A stretch of 22,829 nucleotides of DNA from CAYPEL01 sp964409635 (GTDB lineage Bacteria; Pseudomonadota; Gammaproteobacteria; DSM-19610). Every line of letters begins with the position of its first letter. The first letter of the stretch is position 1. The notes under the pieces were generated by a model that made no database searches, was not told the origin of the DNA, and saw only the letters and a program-made list of their open reading frames with translations. This document shows positions 1 to 8,249 of this stretch, one piece after another. Both the position numbers and the translations under genes were made by a program. The DNA lies in contig CAYPEL010000028.1 of assembly GCA_964409635.1 (NCBI GenBank), positions 1 through 22,829 of the forward strand, in the 5' to 3' direction.

Positions 1-54
1 AGCACAACCTTGCCAAGGTTGGGGTCGCGAGTTCGAATCTCGTTTCCCGCTCCA
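1..54 (+). tRNA. tRNA-Gly (GCC), 5' part missing
   Basis: This is the 3' part of a tRNA; the window begins inside the D arm. The anticodon loop TTGCCAA carries GCC at 12-14. The T arm contains GTTCGAATC, and the molecule ends in an acceptor strand ...TCCCGC, discriminator T and an encoded CCA at 52-54. Gly(GCC) followed by Cys(GCA) and Leu(UAA) matches the order that follows pgsA in enterobacteria, so pgsA may lie just upstream of the window (inference). Confidence 0.93.
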
Positions 55-292
55 GATCTTTGCTTTCAAAAGCAGCACCTCGGTTCCTGGAGCTTGCCGG
101 GCTTGGGGTGTGTCTGTGGGTGAGGGGGAGCCGGATCATTTTATAAATCTTGTTTGACAAATAGTTACGGCTATTGGCATTTCAAAATCCTAAAAATGAT
201 CTGATTTCCCATCGCATCGCAGTATCACCTAATCCTTGCAGACTCTTGAATCGGGGTTTTTCACTATTTGATGTATGGTTTTTCTTAAAAAA

Positions 293-366
293 GGCTGAGT
301 GGCAGAGTGGCTATGCAGCGGATTGCAAATCCGTGTACCTCGGTTCGACTCCGGGCTCAGCCTCCA
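293..366 (+). tRNA. tRNA-Cys (GCA)
   Basis: This is a complete 74-base tRNA with CCA encoded. The acceptor stem pairs GGCTGAG (293-299) with CTCAGCC (356-362). The anticodon stem is 318-322 with 330-334, and the loop TTGCAAA gives anticodon GCA at 325-327. The T loop GGTTCGACTCC is present. It lies 238 bases after tRNA-Gly and 25 bases before tRNA-Leu. Confidence 0.96.
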
Positions 367-391
367 TCAACTAAAATGTAGTTTCTTCTCT

Positions 392-478
392 GCCCGGGTG
401 GCGAAATTGGTAGACGCAAGGGACTTAAAATCCCTCGGTGGCAACACCGTGCCGGTTCGATTCCGGCCCCGGGCACCA
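392..478 (+). tRNA. tRNA-Leu (UAA)
   Basis: This is a complete 87-base class II tRNA with CCA encoded. The acceptor stem pairs GCCCGGG (392-398) with CCCGGGC (468-474), followed by discriminator A475. The anticodon stem 419-423/431-435 encloses the loop CTTAAAA, with anticodon TAA at 426-428. The long variable arm (around TCGGTGGCAACACCG) is typical of tRNA-Leu. It is the last tRNA of the cluster; the exopolysaccharide genes begin about 200 bases later. Confidence 0.96.
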
Positions 479-684
479 TACAAGCATTGAAAAGTACTGG
501 TTAGCCCGGCCTGAATAGCTTCTATTGCCTTGTATTTGTTTTAATTTTACTGCGGCATAGCCGCTATAGTGTTGCTATTCACAAATTGGACCACCGTTAG
601 CTGTATGGGTCTTGCGGGGTGGTGCAATCAAAACAGGGAAGGATTAGTTAGACCACAATTGCTCATGACTGAGATTAAGCTTGT

Positions 685-2082
685 ATGGCAAGGATAAGAT
701 TTTTTAAACATTACGTTAGGATGCCCCTGATATTTTTGGCGGGAATTGAGTTTTTCCTGCTGATGGGGTCTGTGTATATTGCTGCGAACGTCAGGTTCAC
801 GGGTTCTTTGGCGATCGTTGTGGGCTTAGAATCTTTGCCGGTTAGGGCGGCAGTTTTTGCGGGTGTTATCCTGATTTGTATGGTTACGATGGGCCTGTTC
901 CAGTCGCGGCTGAGAGAGCGCAGTACGGGAATACTTATCAGGATCATAGCCAGCTTCGTGGCGGGTGTCGTAGTACTGGCACTGCTTTTCTACATCTACC
1001 CATTATTGTACCTGGGCCGGGGGATTCTTGGCATCTCCTTGGCTACTTCACTTATTTTTATTGTCGCCGCCCACCTGAGTTTTCATCACTATGCGCAGGA
1101 TATCATGTGGCGCCGGGTGGTTGTTATAGGTGCGGGTAAGCGGGCCAACAACCTGGCTATGCTGCGCCGGAAATCTGATCTATATGGCCTGAAACTTCTA
1201 GGGTATATCCCAATGCAGGACGAACAGGTTGTAGTGGACGAAGACCGTTTACTCAAAGTGAATAGTAATCTGTGTGACTATGCACTGCAGCAGGGTGTCG
1301 ATGAATATGTTGTGGCCGTCGACGATCGCCGCAAAAATTTCCCGCTCGATGACTTGCTCAATAGTAAAATGGCTGGTGTGCGAGTGTCAGATATTCTCAC
1401 GGTATTCGAGGAAGTGACAGGAAAAATCAGGCTTGATCTTATCAATCCTAGCTGGATGGTGTTTTCTGATGGGTTTGATTCTAAACTGACAAGGGATATT
1501 GGCAAACGAATATTTGATGTGCTCGCCGTCGTATTGATTTTCCTGGTTACCTGGCCTTTTATGTTGGTCGTCGCCGCGGCGATCTTTATCGAGAGCGGTT
1601 TTAAAGGACCAATATTTTATAACCAGCAGCGGGTTGGTCTCGGTGGCCACGCATTTAAAGTCTACAAATTCAGAAGTATGACAGTTGACGCTGAACAGGG
1701 TGGTGAGGCGCAGTGGGCGCAAAAAAAAGATGCGCGGGTGACGCGTGTCGGCAATATTATCAGGTTATTGCGAATTGATGAATTGCCGCAAATATTTAAT
1801 GTGCTTAAAGGCGATATGAGCATGGTAGGCCCGCGTCCGGAAAGACCTGTATTTGTAGATCAATTGTCGGAGAGTATTCCGTACTACGGTAAAAGGCACC
1901 AGGTAAAACCAGGCATCAGTGGCTGGGCGCAGCTTTGTTATCCTTATGGATCATCAGAGAATGATGCCAGAGAAAAATTGCAGTATGACCTGTATTACAT
2001 CAAGAACTATAGCCTGTTCCTTGATTTAACCATTCTGTTACATACGGTCGAAGTGGTTTTATTTGGTAAGGGCGCGCGTTAA
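685..2082 (+). CDS. XrtA/PEP-CTERM-type polyprenyl-phosphate sugar-1-phosphate transferase (TIGR03013-like)
   Basis: This membrane enzyme would transfer a sugar-1-phosphate to undecaprenyl phosphate, the first step of EPS repeat-unit synthesis. The 465 residues show several N-terminal hydrophobic helices (roughly 13-35, 50-72, 87-135), a nucleotide-binding-like stretch (VVVIGAGKRANN near 148), and a C-terminal bacterial sugar transferase domain from about 272. That domain has the family hallmarks KRIFD, KFRSM, RIDELPQ, GDMSMVGPRPE and VKPGISGWAQ. The ATG at 685 gives the short basic N terminus usual for the family, although there is no clear Shine-Dalgarno sequence; ATG 721 is an alternative. 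It stands alone between the tRNA cluster and the convergent PEP-CTERM gene. Assignment to the XrtA-associated subfamily rests on overall likeness and on its neighbours. Confidence 0.92.
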   Translation: MARIRFFKHYVRMPLIFLAGIEFFLLMGSVYIAANVRFTGSLAIVVGLESLPVRAAVFAGVILICMVTMGLFQSRLRERSTGILIRIIASFVAGVVVLALLFYIYPLLYLGRGILGISLATSLIFIVAAHLSFHHYAQDIMWRRVVVIGAGKRANNLAMLRRKSDLYGLKLLGYIPMQDEQVVVDEDRLLKVNSNLCDYALQQGVDEYVVAVDDRRKNFPLDDLLNSKMAGVRVSDILTVFEEVTGKIRLDLINPSWMVFSDGFDSKLTRDIGKRIFDVLAVVLIFLVTWPFMLVVAAAIFIESGFKGPIFYNQQRVGLGGHAFKVYKFRSMTVDAEQGGEAQWAQKKDARVTRVGNIIRLLRIDELPQIFNVLKGDMSMVGPRPERPVFVDQLSESIPYYGKRHQVKPGISGWAQLCYPYGSSENDAREKLQYDLYYIKNYSLFLDLTILLHTVEVVLFGKGAR

Positions 2083-2112
2083 AAAAGCAACCCCTCTCAT
2101 GGAGAGAGGGGT
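2081..2112 (-). terminator. Rho-independent terminator of the PEP-CTERM gene, possibly bidirectional
   Basis: An 8-base perfect inverted repeat, CCCCTCTC (2091-2098) and GAGAGGGG (2104-2111), encloses a 5-base loop, with an extra A-T pair at 2090/2112. Read on the minus strand, the hairpin is followed by TTGCTTTTTT (the A-run at 2081-2086 on plus), a classic intrinsic terminator 27 bases past the stop of the minus-strand PEP-CTERM gene. Read on plus, it starts 8 bases after the sugar transferase stop, but its T-tract is poor (TATTCAAGTTT). It probably serves the convergent genes from both sides, better from the minus side. Confidence 0.85.
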
Positions 2113-2138
2113 ATTCAAGTTTAGTTTCTTGCTGAAGT

Positions 2139-2837
2139 TTAGCGTTTGCGGCGTAGCCGTTGGGAGAATCCGATACCCATCAGACCACCGGCCATAAGTG
2201 CTAGCAAGCCAGGTTCCGGGACACCATACAGATCCATACCCAGTGCATATCCACCGTCATCGATAAACTTGTATCTGTCGTAGGTGCCATGATCGGTTTC
2301 ACCATTAGTTACATGCTCCTCATTCTCATTTACCCAGTTGTTTCCCCAGAGGTAGAGGACGTCACCAATGTGATTTGGGCCATCTTCTCTAGTGCCACCA
2401 TTGAAATCGCGGTCAGCAAAATAGAATGAGCCGGATGAATGGAGAGCATCATTAGAGGAAAGATCATAATTCACAGTCAGTAAATCAGTTTCACCGCCGC
2501 GAAAGGTCTGTGTACTGGTCGATCCACCGGTTATTGATATCATCCAATCACCTACCCCTAAACCGAAGTCTCCAGAGCCGGACATTTCTCCGGATGCCGA
2601 CCCCGTATCTTTGTCCAGCGTTAAATAACCGGCAATCCTCATTGCAGTACCGTTGGCATAAAAGCCGCTATTACCCATTTGATCGGTACCACTGTGTAAC
2701 CAGCTGCCTGAAAATCCAGCTGCGCTGCCTTTACCGATTTGGTAGGTTGTCGGTACCGCCCAGGTGGCACTTGGGGCAATTGCCGATAAAGAGGTTAATA
2801 GAGCTAACCCGGCAGACAATATTATTTTTCTATTCAT
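2139..2837 (-). CDS. PEP-CTERM sorting-domain protein
   Basis: This is a predicted exported protein of 232 residues and a likely substrate of the exosortase XrtA encoded nearby. It has a signal peptide (about 1-27, MNRK, then a hydrophobic run, then ATWA). The acidic, Gly/Ser/Asp/Asn-rich body has no cysteine. At the C terminus is a canonical PEP-CTERM tag: VPEPG at 206-210, a hydrophobic helix (211-224) and a basic end (RLRRKR). The body has no domain I recognise; a structural or floc/biofilm matrix role is inferred from the family only. GGAG lies 8 bases before the ATG. A strong sigma-54 promoter match lies upstream (2891-2905), so PrsR, encoded divergently, is the likely activator. The gene ends at a clear terminator. 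Confidence 0.9.
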   Translation of the reverse strand: MNRKIILSAGLALLTSLSAIAPSATWAVPTTYQIGKGSAAGFSGSWLHSGTDQMGNSGFYANGTAMRIAGYLTLDKDTGSASGEMSGSGDFGLGVGDWMISITGGSTSTQTFRGGETDLLTVNYDLSSNDALHSSGSFYFADRDFNGGTREDGPNHIGDVLYLWGNNWVNENEEHVTNGETDHGTYDRYKFIDDGGYALGMDLYGVPEPGLLALMAGGLMGIGFSQRLRRKR

Positions 2838-2890
2838 TGATCATTCTCCAAAAAATTAATACATCAGTTTATTTCTCAAACTTAAATAAA

Positions 2891-2905
2891 GCAGAAACTG
2901 TGCCA
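2891..2905 (-). promoter_or_regulatory. Sigma-54 (RpoN) promoter of the PEP-CTERM gene
   Basis: On the minus strand the sequence is TGGCAC-AGTTT-CTGC followed by TTT. This matches the sigma-54 consensus TGGCAC-N5-TTGC at 9 of 10 positions, with GG and GC in the correct spacing. The predicted transcript start is about 2879, some 42 bases before the ATG at 2837. PrsR, encoded next door, carries the GAFTGA loop that contacts sigma-54. Published work on Zoogloea-type bacteria, as I recall it, also places PEP-CTERM genes under RpoN and PrsK/PrsR. Confidence 0.8.
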
Positions 2906-3109
2906 GTTTAGTAATAACAATTAATATCAATAAGTTATATAAATAAACGCGCACTATTTTCCTGTAATGTGTTAAATATTTATACACTTTTTGTAGTTTG
3001 TGGCGATAATGAATTATGTGCAGACTAAACAAGGGCTGTATTGGTAGGAATTTCTTAGGGTTAGAGAATAAAAGTATCGAAACATAGCTATTAACGTATG
3101 TAAAATTAT

Positions 3110-3138
3110 TTGACACTACTATTTCATCTGACTACATA
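3110..3138 (+). promoter_or_regulatory. Possible sigma-70 promoter of prsK
   Basis: A perfect -35 hexamer TTGACA (3110-3115) is followed after 17 bases by TACATA (3133-3138), which matches the -10 consensus at only 3 of 6 positions; CATATT (3135-3140) is an alternative. The region is AT-rich, so the -10 call is weak. It would start a transcript about 30 bases before the prsK ATG. Confidence 0.4.
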
Positions 3139-3175
3139 TTAAATATTATATTATTAATAACAATTATATACAGAA

Positions 3176-5239
3176 ATGAATATTGGTTATTACAGCCATC
3201 TAAGCGCAGCTTTAGTGTTTATAATGTTTACGGTTTTGTTGCTGTTTACTAGCTTTAACAGCCGGCAGGGGAAAATACTTAGCGTCGTCATGATGATTCA
3301 TGCGGTTTGGGCCTTACTGGCTGTCAATATCGCCAGGGGGGATCTAAATCAGTTTGGCGCCTACCATGTTTTCGAAACAATCCGCTACATCGCCTGGTAT
3401 AGCTTTTTTTACATTCTTTTAACCCCATTACCGGGACAAACAGCGACAGGGAGTGCTGTTTTACGCCGGGCTCTGGTGGCTAGTATCGGGTTTGGCCTGT
3501 TCTTCCTCCTAGGCGAATTAGCTTCTTCTGCTTTACTGGCTTGGTTCGAACGCGAGGATATCGTTACACTCTGGGCTGTCGGGCATATATTCCTGGCTAT
3601 CATTGGGCTTGCCATCATTGAGCAGCTATACCGCAATACCTCATTGCGCCAGCGTGAGGCCGTCAAGTATATGTTTCTGGGTGTCGGTGGTATTTTTGTC
3701 TACGATCTCTTTTTATATTCACAGGCGCTGCTTTATCGTGGTATTGACCGGGAAATCTGGGAAGTCCGTGGCGCGATCAGTGTACTGGTAGTCCCACTAC
3801 TGGCGTTAACAACGGCCAGGAGCAAAGACTGGGCAACAAATATCTTCGTGTCGCGTCAAGCCGTTCTCAGTACCACAGCTATCCTTGGTGCTGGCATCTA
3901 TTTAATGGTCATGGCGGCTGTAGGCTTTTATTTGAAAGAGTTTGGCGGCGGTTGGGGCCGGGCAGCCCAGATTTTGTTTTTCTCACTGGCCGTGCTATTG
4001 CTGGTTGCCGTCATGCTGTCGGGACATTTGCGGGCACAGGCGCTGGTTTTCCTGGGCAAACATTTTTATCGGAATAAATATGATTACCGGCGGGAATGGT
4101 TGCGCCTTACAAAAAAGTTGGATGCAAGTTATACAGAGCAAGACAGATTGGAAGCTGTTATCCAAGTATTCGCAAATATTACCGATGCACGCAGTGGCCT
4201 GTTGTTCATAAAAGGGCGAAAGGGTTACGAAAACGTTGCAGCCTGGCGTGCAAAGCGGATTAGCAAGGTCGGTGCAGCCACCAACGAACTCGCGTTGTTT
4301 CTGGATGAAACCGGTTATATTGTCAACATGATGGAGTTTGAGTCCCATCGGAATGAATATAGAAGTCTCAAGCTGCCCGAATGGGTGTCAAGTCTGGAAA
4401 GGCCCTGGTTGATCGTGCCCTTGTACAGCCCTGATGCTCTGATCGGTTTTGTCGTGCTCGCCAACCCGTTTCTTGTCCGTGATATCAACTGGGAAGACAG
4501 GGATTTGCTAAAAACCGTAGCCAAGCAGGTATCCAGTTATTTAGCCGTCATCAAAACTTCACAAGCGTTGTCAGAAGCCAGGCAGTTTGAAGTATTCAAC
4601 AGGCTGTCGGCCTATATGGTGCACGATTTAAAGAATATTGCCGCCGAGCTGCAGCTGATCGCACACAATGCCGATAAGCATAAGGATAAGCCCGAGTTTT
4701 TGGACGATGCATTCGCTACGGTAAACCATGCGGCAGCGGAAATAGGCAGATTATTGGAGCAACTGCGTGGTAACGGGGTTCAGGCTGGGAAAAAGGTGCA
4801 TATAGACTTGTGTACATTGTTACAGGAAGTCATGAGTAAGAAGCAGGGCAATTATCCAGTGCCGGAAATGGAAGCGCACTGTTCAGCAGGCCTGGTGCTG
4901 GCAGAAAAAAACAGGCTTATGAATGTGCTGTTGCATCTGCTGGATAACGCGCAACAAGCGACGCCGGATAGTGGATTTGTAAAGCTGTCCGTTGTACAGG
5001 GTGATGCGTCCCATGTGATCCGAATCAGGGATAATGGTTGTGGTATGGATGCCGAATTTATACAGAAACGCTTGTTCAACCCCTTTGATACGACAAAAGG
5101 CAATGCAGGCATGGGTATAGGGATGTACGAAAGCCGTGAATTCATTTATGAGTTGGGTGGTGAAATGCATGTTGAAAGCGAGCCGGGAAAAGGTACCCTG
5201 ATCGAGGTACATATTCCCGCATTAAAAGAGGCGGGATAA
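3176..5239 (+). CDS. prsK: XrtA/PEP-CTERM system sensor histidine kinase PrsK
   Basis: This membrane sensor kinase is the partner of PrsR. Of 687 residues, about 1-300 form many hydrophobic helices (a multi-pass sensor region). A GAF-like segment follows (about 315-460), and then the kinase core. The H-box YMVHDLKN has the phospho-acceptor His483. The N-box HLLDNAQQA has Asn591. The ATP lid is DNGCGMD, starting at Asp619, followed by GMGIGMYESR. The stop overlaps the prsR start by one base (TAATG), so the two are translationally coupled. The ATG at 3176 has no clear Shine-Dalgarno sequence. The kinase probably senses an envelope or membrane state, but the signal is unknown. Length and layout fit the family known as TIGR02916. 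Confidence 0.93.
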   Translation: MNIGYYSHLSAALVFIMFTVLLLFTSFNSRQGKILSVVMMIHAVWALLAVNIARGDLNQFGAYHVFETIRYIAWYSFFYILLTPLPGQTATGSAVLRRALVASIGFGLFFLLGELASSALLAWFEREDIVTLWAVGHIFLAIIGLAIIEQLYRNTSLRQREAVKYMFLGVGGIFVYDLFLYSQALLYRGIDREIWEVRGAISVLVVPLLALTTARSKDWATNIFVSRQAVLSTTAILGAGIYLMVMAAVGFYLKEFGGGWGRAAQILFFSLAVLLLVAVMLSGHLRAQALVFLGKHFYRNKYDYRREWLRLTKKLDASYTEQDRLEAVIQVFANITDARSGLLFIKGRKGYENVAAWRAKRISKVGAATNELALFLDETGYIVNMMEFESHRNEYRSLKLPEWVSSLERPWLIVPLYSPDALIGFVVLANPFLVRDINWEDRDLLKTVAKQVSSYLAVIKTSQALSEARQFEVFNRLSAYMVHDLKNIAAELQLIAHNADKHKDKPEFLDDAFATVNHAAAEIGRLLEQLRGNGVQAGKKVHIDLCTLLQEVMSKKQGNYPVPEMEAHCSAGLVLAEKNRLMNVLLHLLDNAQQATPDSGFVKLSVVQGDASHVIRIRDNGCGMDAEFIQKRLFNPFDTTKGNAGMGIGMYESREFIYELGGEMHVESEPGKGTLIEVHIPALKEAG

Positions 5240-6630
5240 TGCAAGATCAATCGCTAAAACAGCTGCTAGTTGTAGAAGATAACCCAGGGATTCAAAAGCA
5301 ATTGAAGTGGGCTTTCGAGGGTTATCAAGTGCACCTCGCTCAGGATCGGGTATCTGCGATGGCAGCATTGGAAAAATATAAACCGCCGGTTGTTACCCTG
5401 GATCTGGGGTTACCGCCAGACCCTGCCAATGCCTCTGAAGGACTCGCTCTACTGCAGGAAATATTACAGATTACACCGCATACCAAAGTGATTGTTGTTA
5501 CCGGCAATAACGACCGGGACAATGCCCTCAAAGCGATATCGCTTGGTGCCTATGATTTTTACCAAAAACCAATAGATCCTGATGTGCTGACATTGATAGT
5601 GGATCGAGCCACTAATCTTTACGAACTTGAAGCCGAGAACCGGCGGCTGGAATCAACTAAAGTTAGCTCTCCGCTAGATGGCATTGTAGGCGCCAGTAAA
5701 GGCATACTGGAGGCGTGCCGTATGGTTGAAAAAGTGGGGCCTTCAGAAGCGACGACACTGATTCTTGGTGCAAGTGGGACCGGCAAGGAGTTATTTGCCA
5801 GAGCATTGCATCAGCTCAGTCCGCGTAAAGATAAGTCCATGATCGCGGTAAACTGTGCGGCTATTCCAGAGAACCTTCTGGAAAGCGAACTGTTCGGTTA
5901 TGAGAAAGGCGCCTTTACCGGTGCCGTAAAGCGCACGCTGGGAAAAATTGAATACGCCAGTGGTGGAACATTATTTCTGGATGAAATTGGCGATATGCCA
6001 CTTACCTTGCAAGCTAAATTGCTGCGTTTTTTGCAGGAGCGGGTGATTGAGCGTATTGGCGGGAGGGAAACCATTGAAGTTGATGTGCGAATTATTTGTG
6101 CGACCCATCAGGATCTATCAAAACTGATTAGTGAGCAGAAATTCCGTGAAGATCTGTACTATAGGATCAGTGAGATCGTGATGGAAATACCACCCTTGAA
6201 GGAACGGGAAGGAGACCGCATTTTACTCGCCAGAACTTTTCTTGAAGAACAAAGAAAACAGAATAAATCTGCGCCTGATGGCTTTAGTGAGGATGCCATT
6301 GGATGCATCGAACTCCATGACTGGCCAGGTAATGTGCGTGAGCTTGAAAACAAGATTAAGCGCGCAGTCGTACTGGCGGATGGAAACAAGATAACCTCGA
6401 GTGACCTGGGTTTTAATTCTGATTCAGTGGAAGGACACTCACTTAATTTAAGACAAGCCAGGGAAGGAGTCGAACGACAGGTCATCAGGCAGGCCTTGCT
6501 GATACATAACAGTAATATGTCACAGACAGCCAATGCTATGGGCATCAGCCGCCCCTCTTTATATAATTTAATGAAAAAACTAGGTATGTCAGATGAAACA
6601 GATAAAGTAGAAAATCAACGTGCGCATTAG
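5239..6630 (+). CDS. prsR: XrtA/PEP-CTERM system sigma-54-dependent response regulator PrsR
   Basis: This NtrC-class activator of sigma-54 promoters has 463 residues. The receiver domain (about 8-125) has acidic pair Glu13-Asp14, phospho-acceptor Asp55, Thr88 and Lys110. The AAA+ domain (about 148-380) has Walker A GASGTGKE at 177-184, the sigma-54 contact loop GAFTGA at 224-229, Walker B GGTLFLDEI at 242-250 and the WPGNVRELEN sensor region at 362-371. A Fis-type helix-turn-helix lies at about 425-447 (SQTANAMGISRPSLYNLMKK). All key residues are present, so it should be an active phosphorylation-dependent activator. Its most obvious target is the divergent PEP-CTERM gene with the sigma-54 site at 2891-2905. 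Confidence 0.95.
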   Translation: MQDQSLKQLLVVEDNPGIQKQLKWAFEGYQVHLAQDRVSAMAALEKYKPPVVTLDLGLPPDPANASEGLALLQEILQITPHTKVIVVTGNNDRDNALKAISLGAYDFYQKPIDPDVLTLIVDRATNLYELEAENRRLESTKVSSPLDGIVGASKGILEACRMVEKVGPSEATTLILGASGTGKELFARALHQLSPRKDKSMIAVNCAAIPENLLESELFGYEKGAFTGAVKRTLGKIEYASGGTLFLDEIGDMPLTLQAKLLRFLQERVIERIGGRETIEVDVRIICATHQDLSKLISEQKFREDLYYRISEIVMEIPPLKEREGDRILLARTFLEEQRKQNKSAPDGFSEDAIGCIELHDWPGNVRELENKIKRAVVLADGNKITSSDLGFNSDSVEGHSLNLRQAREGVERQVIRQALLIHNSNMSQTANAMGISRPSLYNLMKKLGMSDETDKVENQRAH

Positions 6631-6660
6631 TAATTGTTATTAGATGGGCAACTCAATAAA

Positions 6661-8214
6661 GTGAAAAGGGAATATTCCAGCAATACCTGGCGTATGGCAG
6701 TGACGTTACTCGCCATACTGTTGGGTTTTACCCTGATTACTTATCATCAGGCAGTCCAGTATCTTGCGGGTTTATGGAATCAACTGCTCGTTGGTGATTA
6801 TGCACACGGTTATCTGGTGCTGGGTATCAGCTGCTACCTGATATTTAGTAATCGAAATAAATTATTTAAAAGCCAGCCTTGTCCCAATCCATGGGCTTTG
6901 TCTGGCATAGCGGCTGCCAGTTTGCTGTGGGTATTTTCTACCCTGGTTGATATCCAAGCGGCTCAATCTGTCAGCCTGTTGTTAATGCTCGCAATGGTTA
7001 CCTGGTATATTCTGGGTTCCCGGCTTATGCGGAAACTATTGTTTCCAGTTTTATTTATCAGTTTTGCGCTACCGATCTGGTTCCCCTTGTCTCCGGTGCT
7101 GCAGGAAATTACAGCAGATGCTGTTTTCTGGCTAATTCGCGCAGCGAATGTGCCGGCTTTCAGGGAGCAGCATGTTATTTCTGTACCCGCAGGCCATTTA
7201 TCTATAGAGGAGGCCTGTAGTGGGCTTCGCTACCTCCTGGCCGCTTTAACGCTTGGCTCCTTTTATGCCTATATCAACTATTCAACACTCCGCGCCAGGG
7301 TAGCTATTGTACTCATCTCGATCATTGCTGCGATTTTTACCAATATTGTGCGGGTATATATCGTGGTCTATCTCGCCTACAAAACCGACATGCAACATCC
7401 TATGGTTGAAGATCATTTATCGCTGGGATGGTATTTGTTTGGTGCGGTCGTGTTCTTTTTGCTTGTGCTTGATGCAGTACTCTATAAAAGGAGATTAAAA
7501 AAGAGCCGTACAAGTACCGTTGAGGCGCGAGAAAAAATACCCGTGTCGGCAACCTGTAAAGGTGAAAACGGGTATCCTATATATACACTGCTAGCATTTG
7601 CATTGATCGCAGCAGGGCCAGCGGCAGTCTGGTGGGTAAATAATCAGCCGGCCAGCAATAACGGGGAAATAACGCTTGAATTACCGGCTGGTATAGCCGG
7701 TTGGCGTGGGCCATTCCCCGCAACAGATGACTGGAGTCCGATTTTTAACGGGGCGGTTACAGACAAAAGAATATACAACAAAGATATAGATACAGTAGTT
7801 GTGTATTTTGGCTACTACCCTGAACAAAGACAAGGCAGTGAGTTGATTAATGAACTAAATCAGATTGGAGGGGGCGATAAATGGCGTAATGTATATGCGC
7901 AGGGGCGTGTGAGAATAAAGAGTAATCAGAAGTTTATAGAGCAATTGATCGAGAATAACGGAGAAGAACGCCTTCTAATCTGGTACTGGTACATTGTCAA
8001 TGGTCAGCCTGTGACTAATCAATATCAAGCCAAGCTATTACAAGTTTTGGGTATTATTACAAGGCATCCGCAGGCCGCAGTATTAGCTATTGCAACGCCC
8101 ATGGGAGAAGATACGGATCCAGCTAAGGAGAAATTAGAGGATTTCCTGATTACGATGCAGGGGCAATTAAATAACATTGAGTCAATAGTGTCAGTTCAGC
8201 AAACCAGTCAGTGA
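6661..8214 (+). CDS. xrtA: Exosortase A (XrtA/EpsH) with fused C-terminal EpsI domain
   Basis: This polytopic inner-membrane transpeptidase-like enzyme is thought to cleave PEP-CTERM tags and pass the proteins on to the envelope or EPS. Counting from GTG 6661, the exosortase triad is Cys186 in EEACSGLRYL, Arg231 in FTNIVRVY and His252 in VEDHLSLGW, set among about eight membrane helices (1-275). Residues from about 310 form an EpsI-type domain (GWRGP, then VYFGYYPEQRQGSELI and LLIWYWYIVNGQ), so the protein is an XrtA-EpsI fusion. Start choice is unsure: GTG 6661 or an in-frame TTG at 6634, neither with a good Shine-Dalgarno sequence. GTG gives a short cytoplasmic tail before helix 1, as usual. 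It follows prsR closely and probably shares its transcript. Confidence 0.93.
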   Translation: MKREYSSNTWRMAVTLLAILLGFTLITYHQAVQYLAGLWNQLLVGDYAHGYLVLGISCYLIFSNRNKLFKSQPCPNPWALSGIAAASLLWVFSTLVDIQAAQSVSLLLMLAMVTWYILGSRLMRKLLFPVLFISFALPIWFPLSPVLQEITADAVFWLIRAANVPAFREQHVISVPAGHLSIEEACSGLRYLLAALTLGSFYAYINYSTLRARVAIVLISIIAAIFTNIVRVYIVVYLAYKTDMQHPMVEDHLSLGWYLFGAVVFFLLVLDAVLYKRRLKKSRTSTVEAREKIPVSATCKGENGYPIYTLLAFALIAAGPAAVWWVNNQPASNNGEITLELPAGIAGWRGPFPATDDWSPIFNGAVTDKRIYNKDIDTVVVYFGYYPEQRQGSELINELNQIGGGDKWRNVYAQGRVRIKSNQKFIEQLIENNGEERLLIWYWYIVNGQPVTNQYQAKLLQVLGIITRHPQAAVLAIATPMGEDTDPAKEKLEDFLITMQGQLNNIESIVSVQQTSQ

Positions 8215-8249
8215 TAAGGCTGGAAACCATTTCAAATTTCACTAAAATT

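Larger units (their letters stand above)
2838..3175. other. AT-rich divergent control region between the PEP-CTERM gene and prsK
   Basis: This 338-base stretch has no credible gene. It holds the sigma-54 site for the minus-strand PEP-CTERM gene (2891-2905) and a possible sigma-70 promoter for prsK (3110-3138). It also has an imperfect palindrome at 2969-2987 (GTGT...ACAC ends), a short palindrome ATAAT-GA-ATTAT at 3006-3017, and an exact 12-base direct repeat, TAATAACAATTA, at 2912-2923 and 3155-3166. The short hypothetical reading frames across it have low-complexity AT-driven composition and no ribosome-binding site, so I do not call them. Confidence 0.7.

Noticed and set aside
61..74. Palindrome TGCTTT-CA-AAAGCA just after tRNA-Gly
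   Set aside because: The loop is too small and no T-run follows. It could influence tRNA 3' processing, but nothing shows it.
154..159. Perfect -35 box TTGACA between tRNA-Gly and tRNA-Cys
   Set aside because: No acceptable -10 box lies at 15-19 bases downstream, so a promoter cannot be supported.
552..564. Inverted repeat GCGGC-ATA-GCCGC after the tRNA cluster
   Set aside because: The stem is only 5 base pairs with a 3-base loop, and no T-run follows on either strand, so I do not call it a terminator.
587..601. Possible sigma-54 site TGGACC-N5-TAGC before the sugar transferase gene
   Set aside because: It has a weak match in both elements, is far (over 80 bases) from the start codon, and is expected by chance in a spacer of this size.
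2856..3116. Open frame of 86 codons on the minus strand in the AT-rich spacer
   Set aside because: It is Tyr/Leu/Ile-rich from AT composition, has no ribosome-binding site, and overlaps the sigma-54 promoter.
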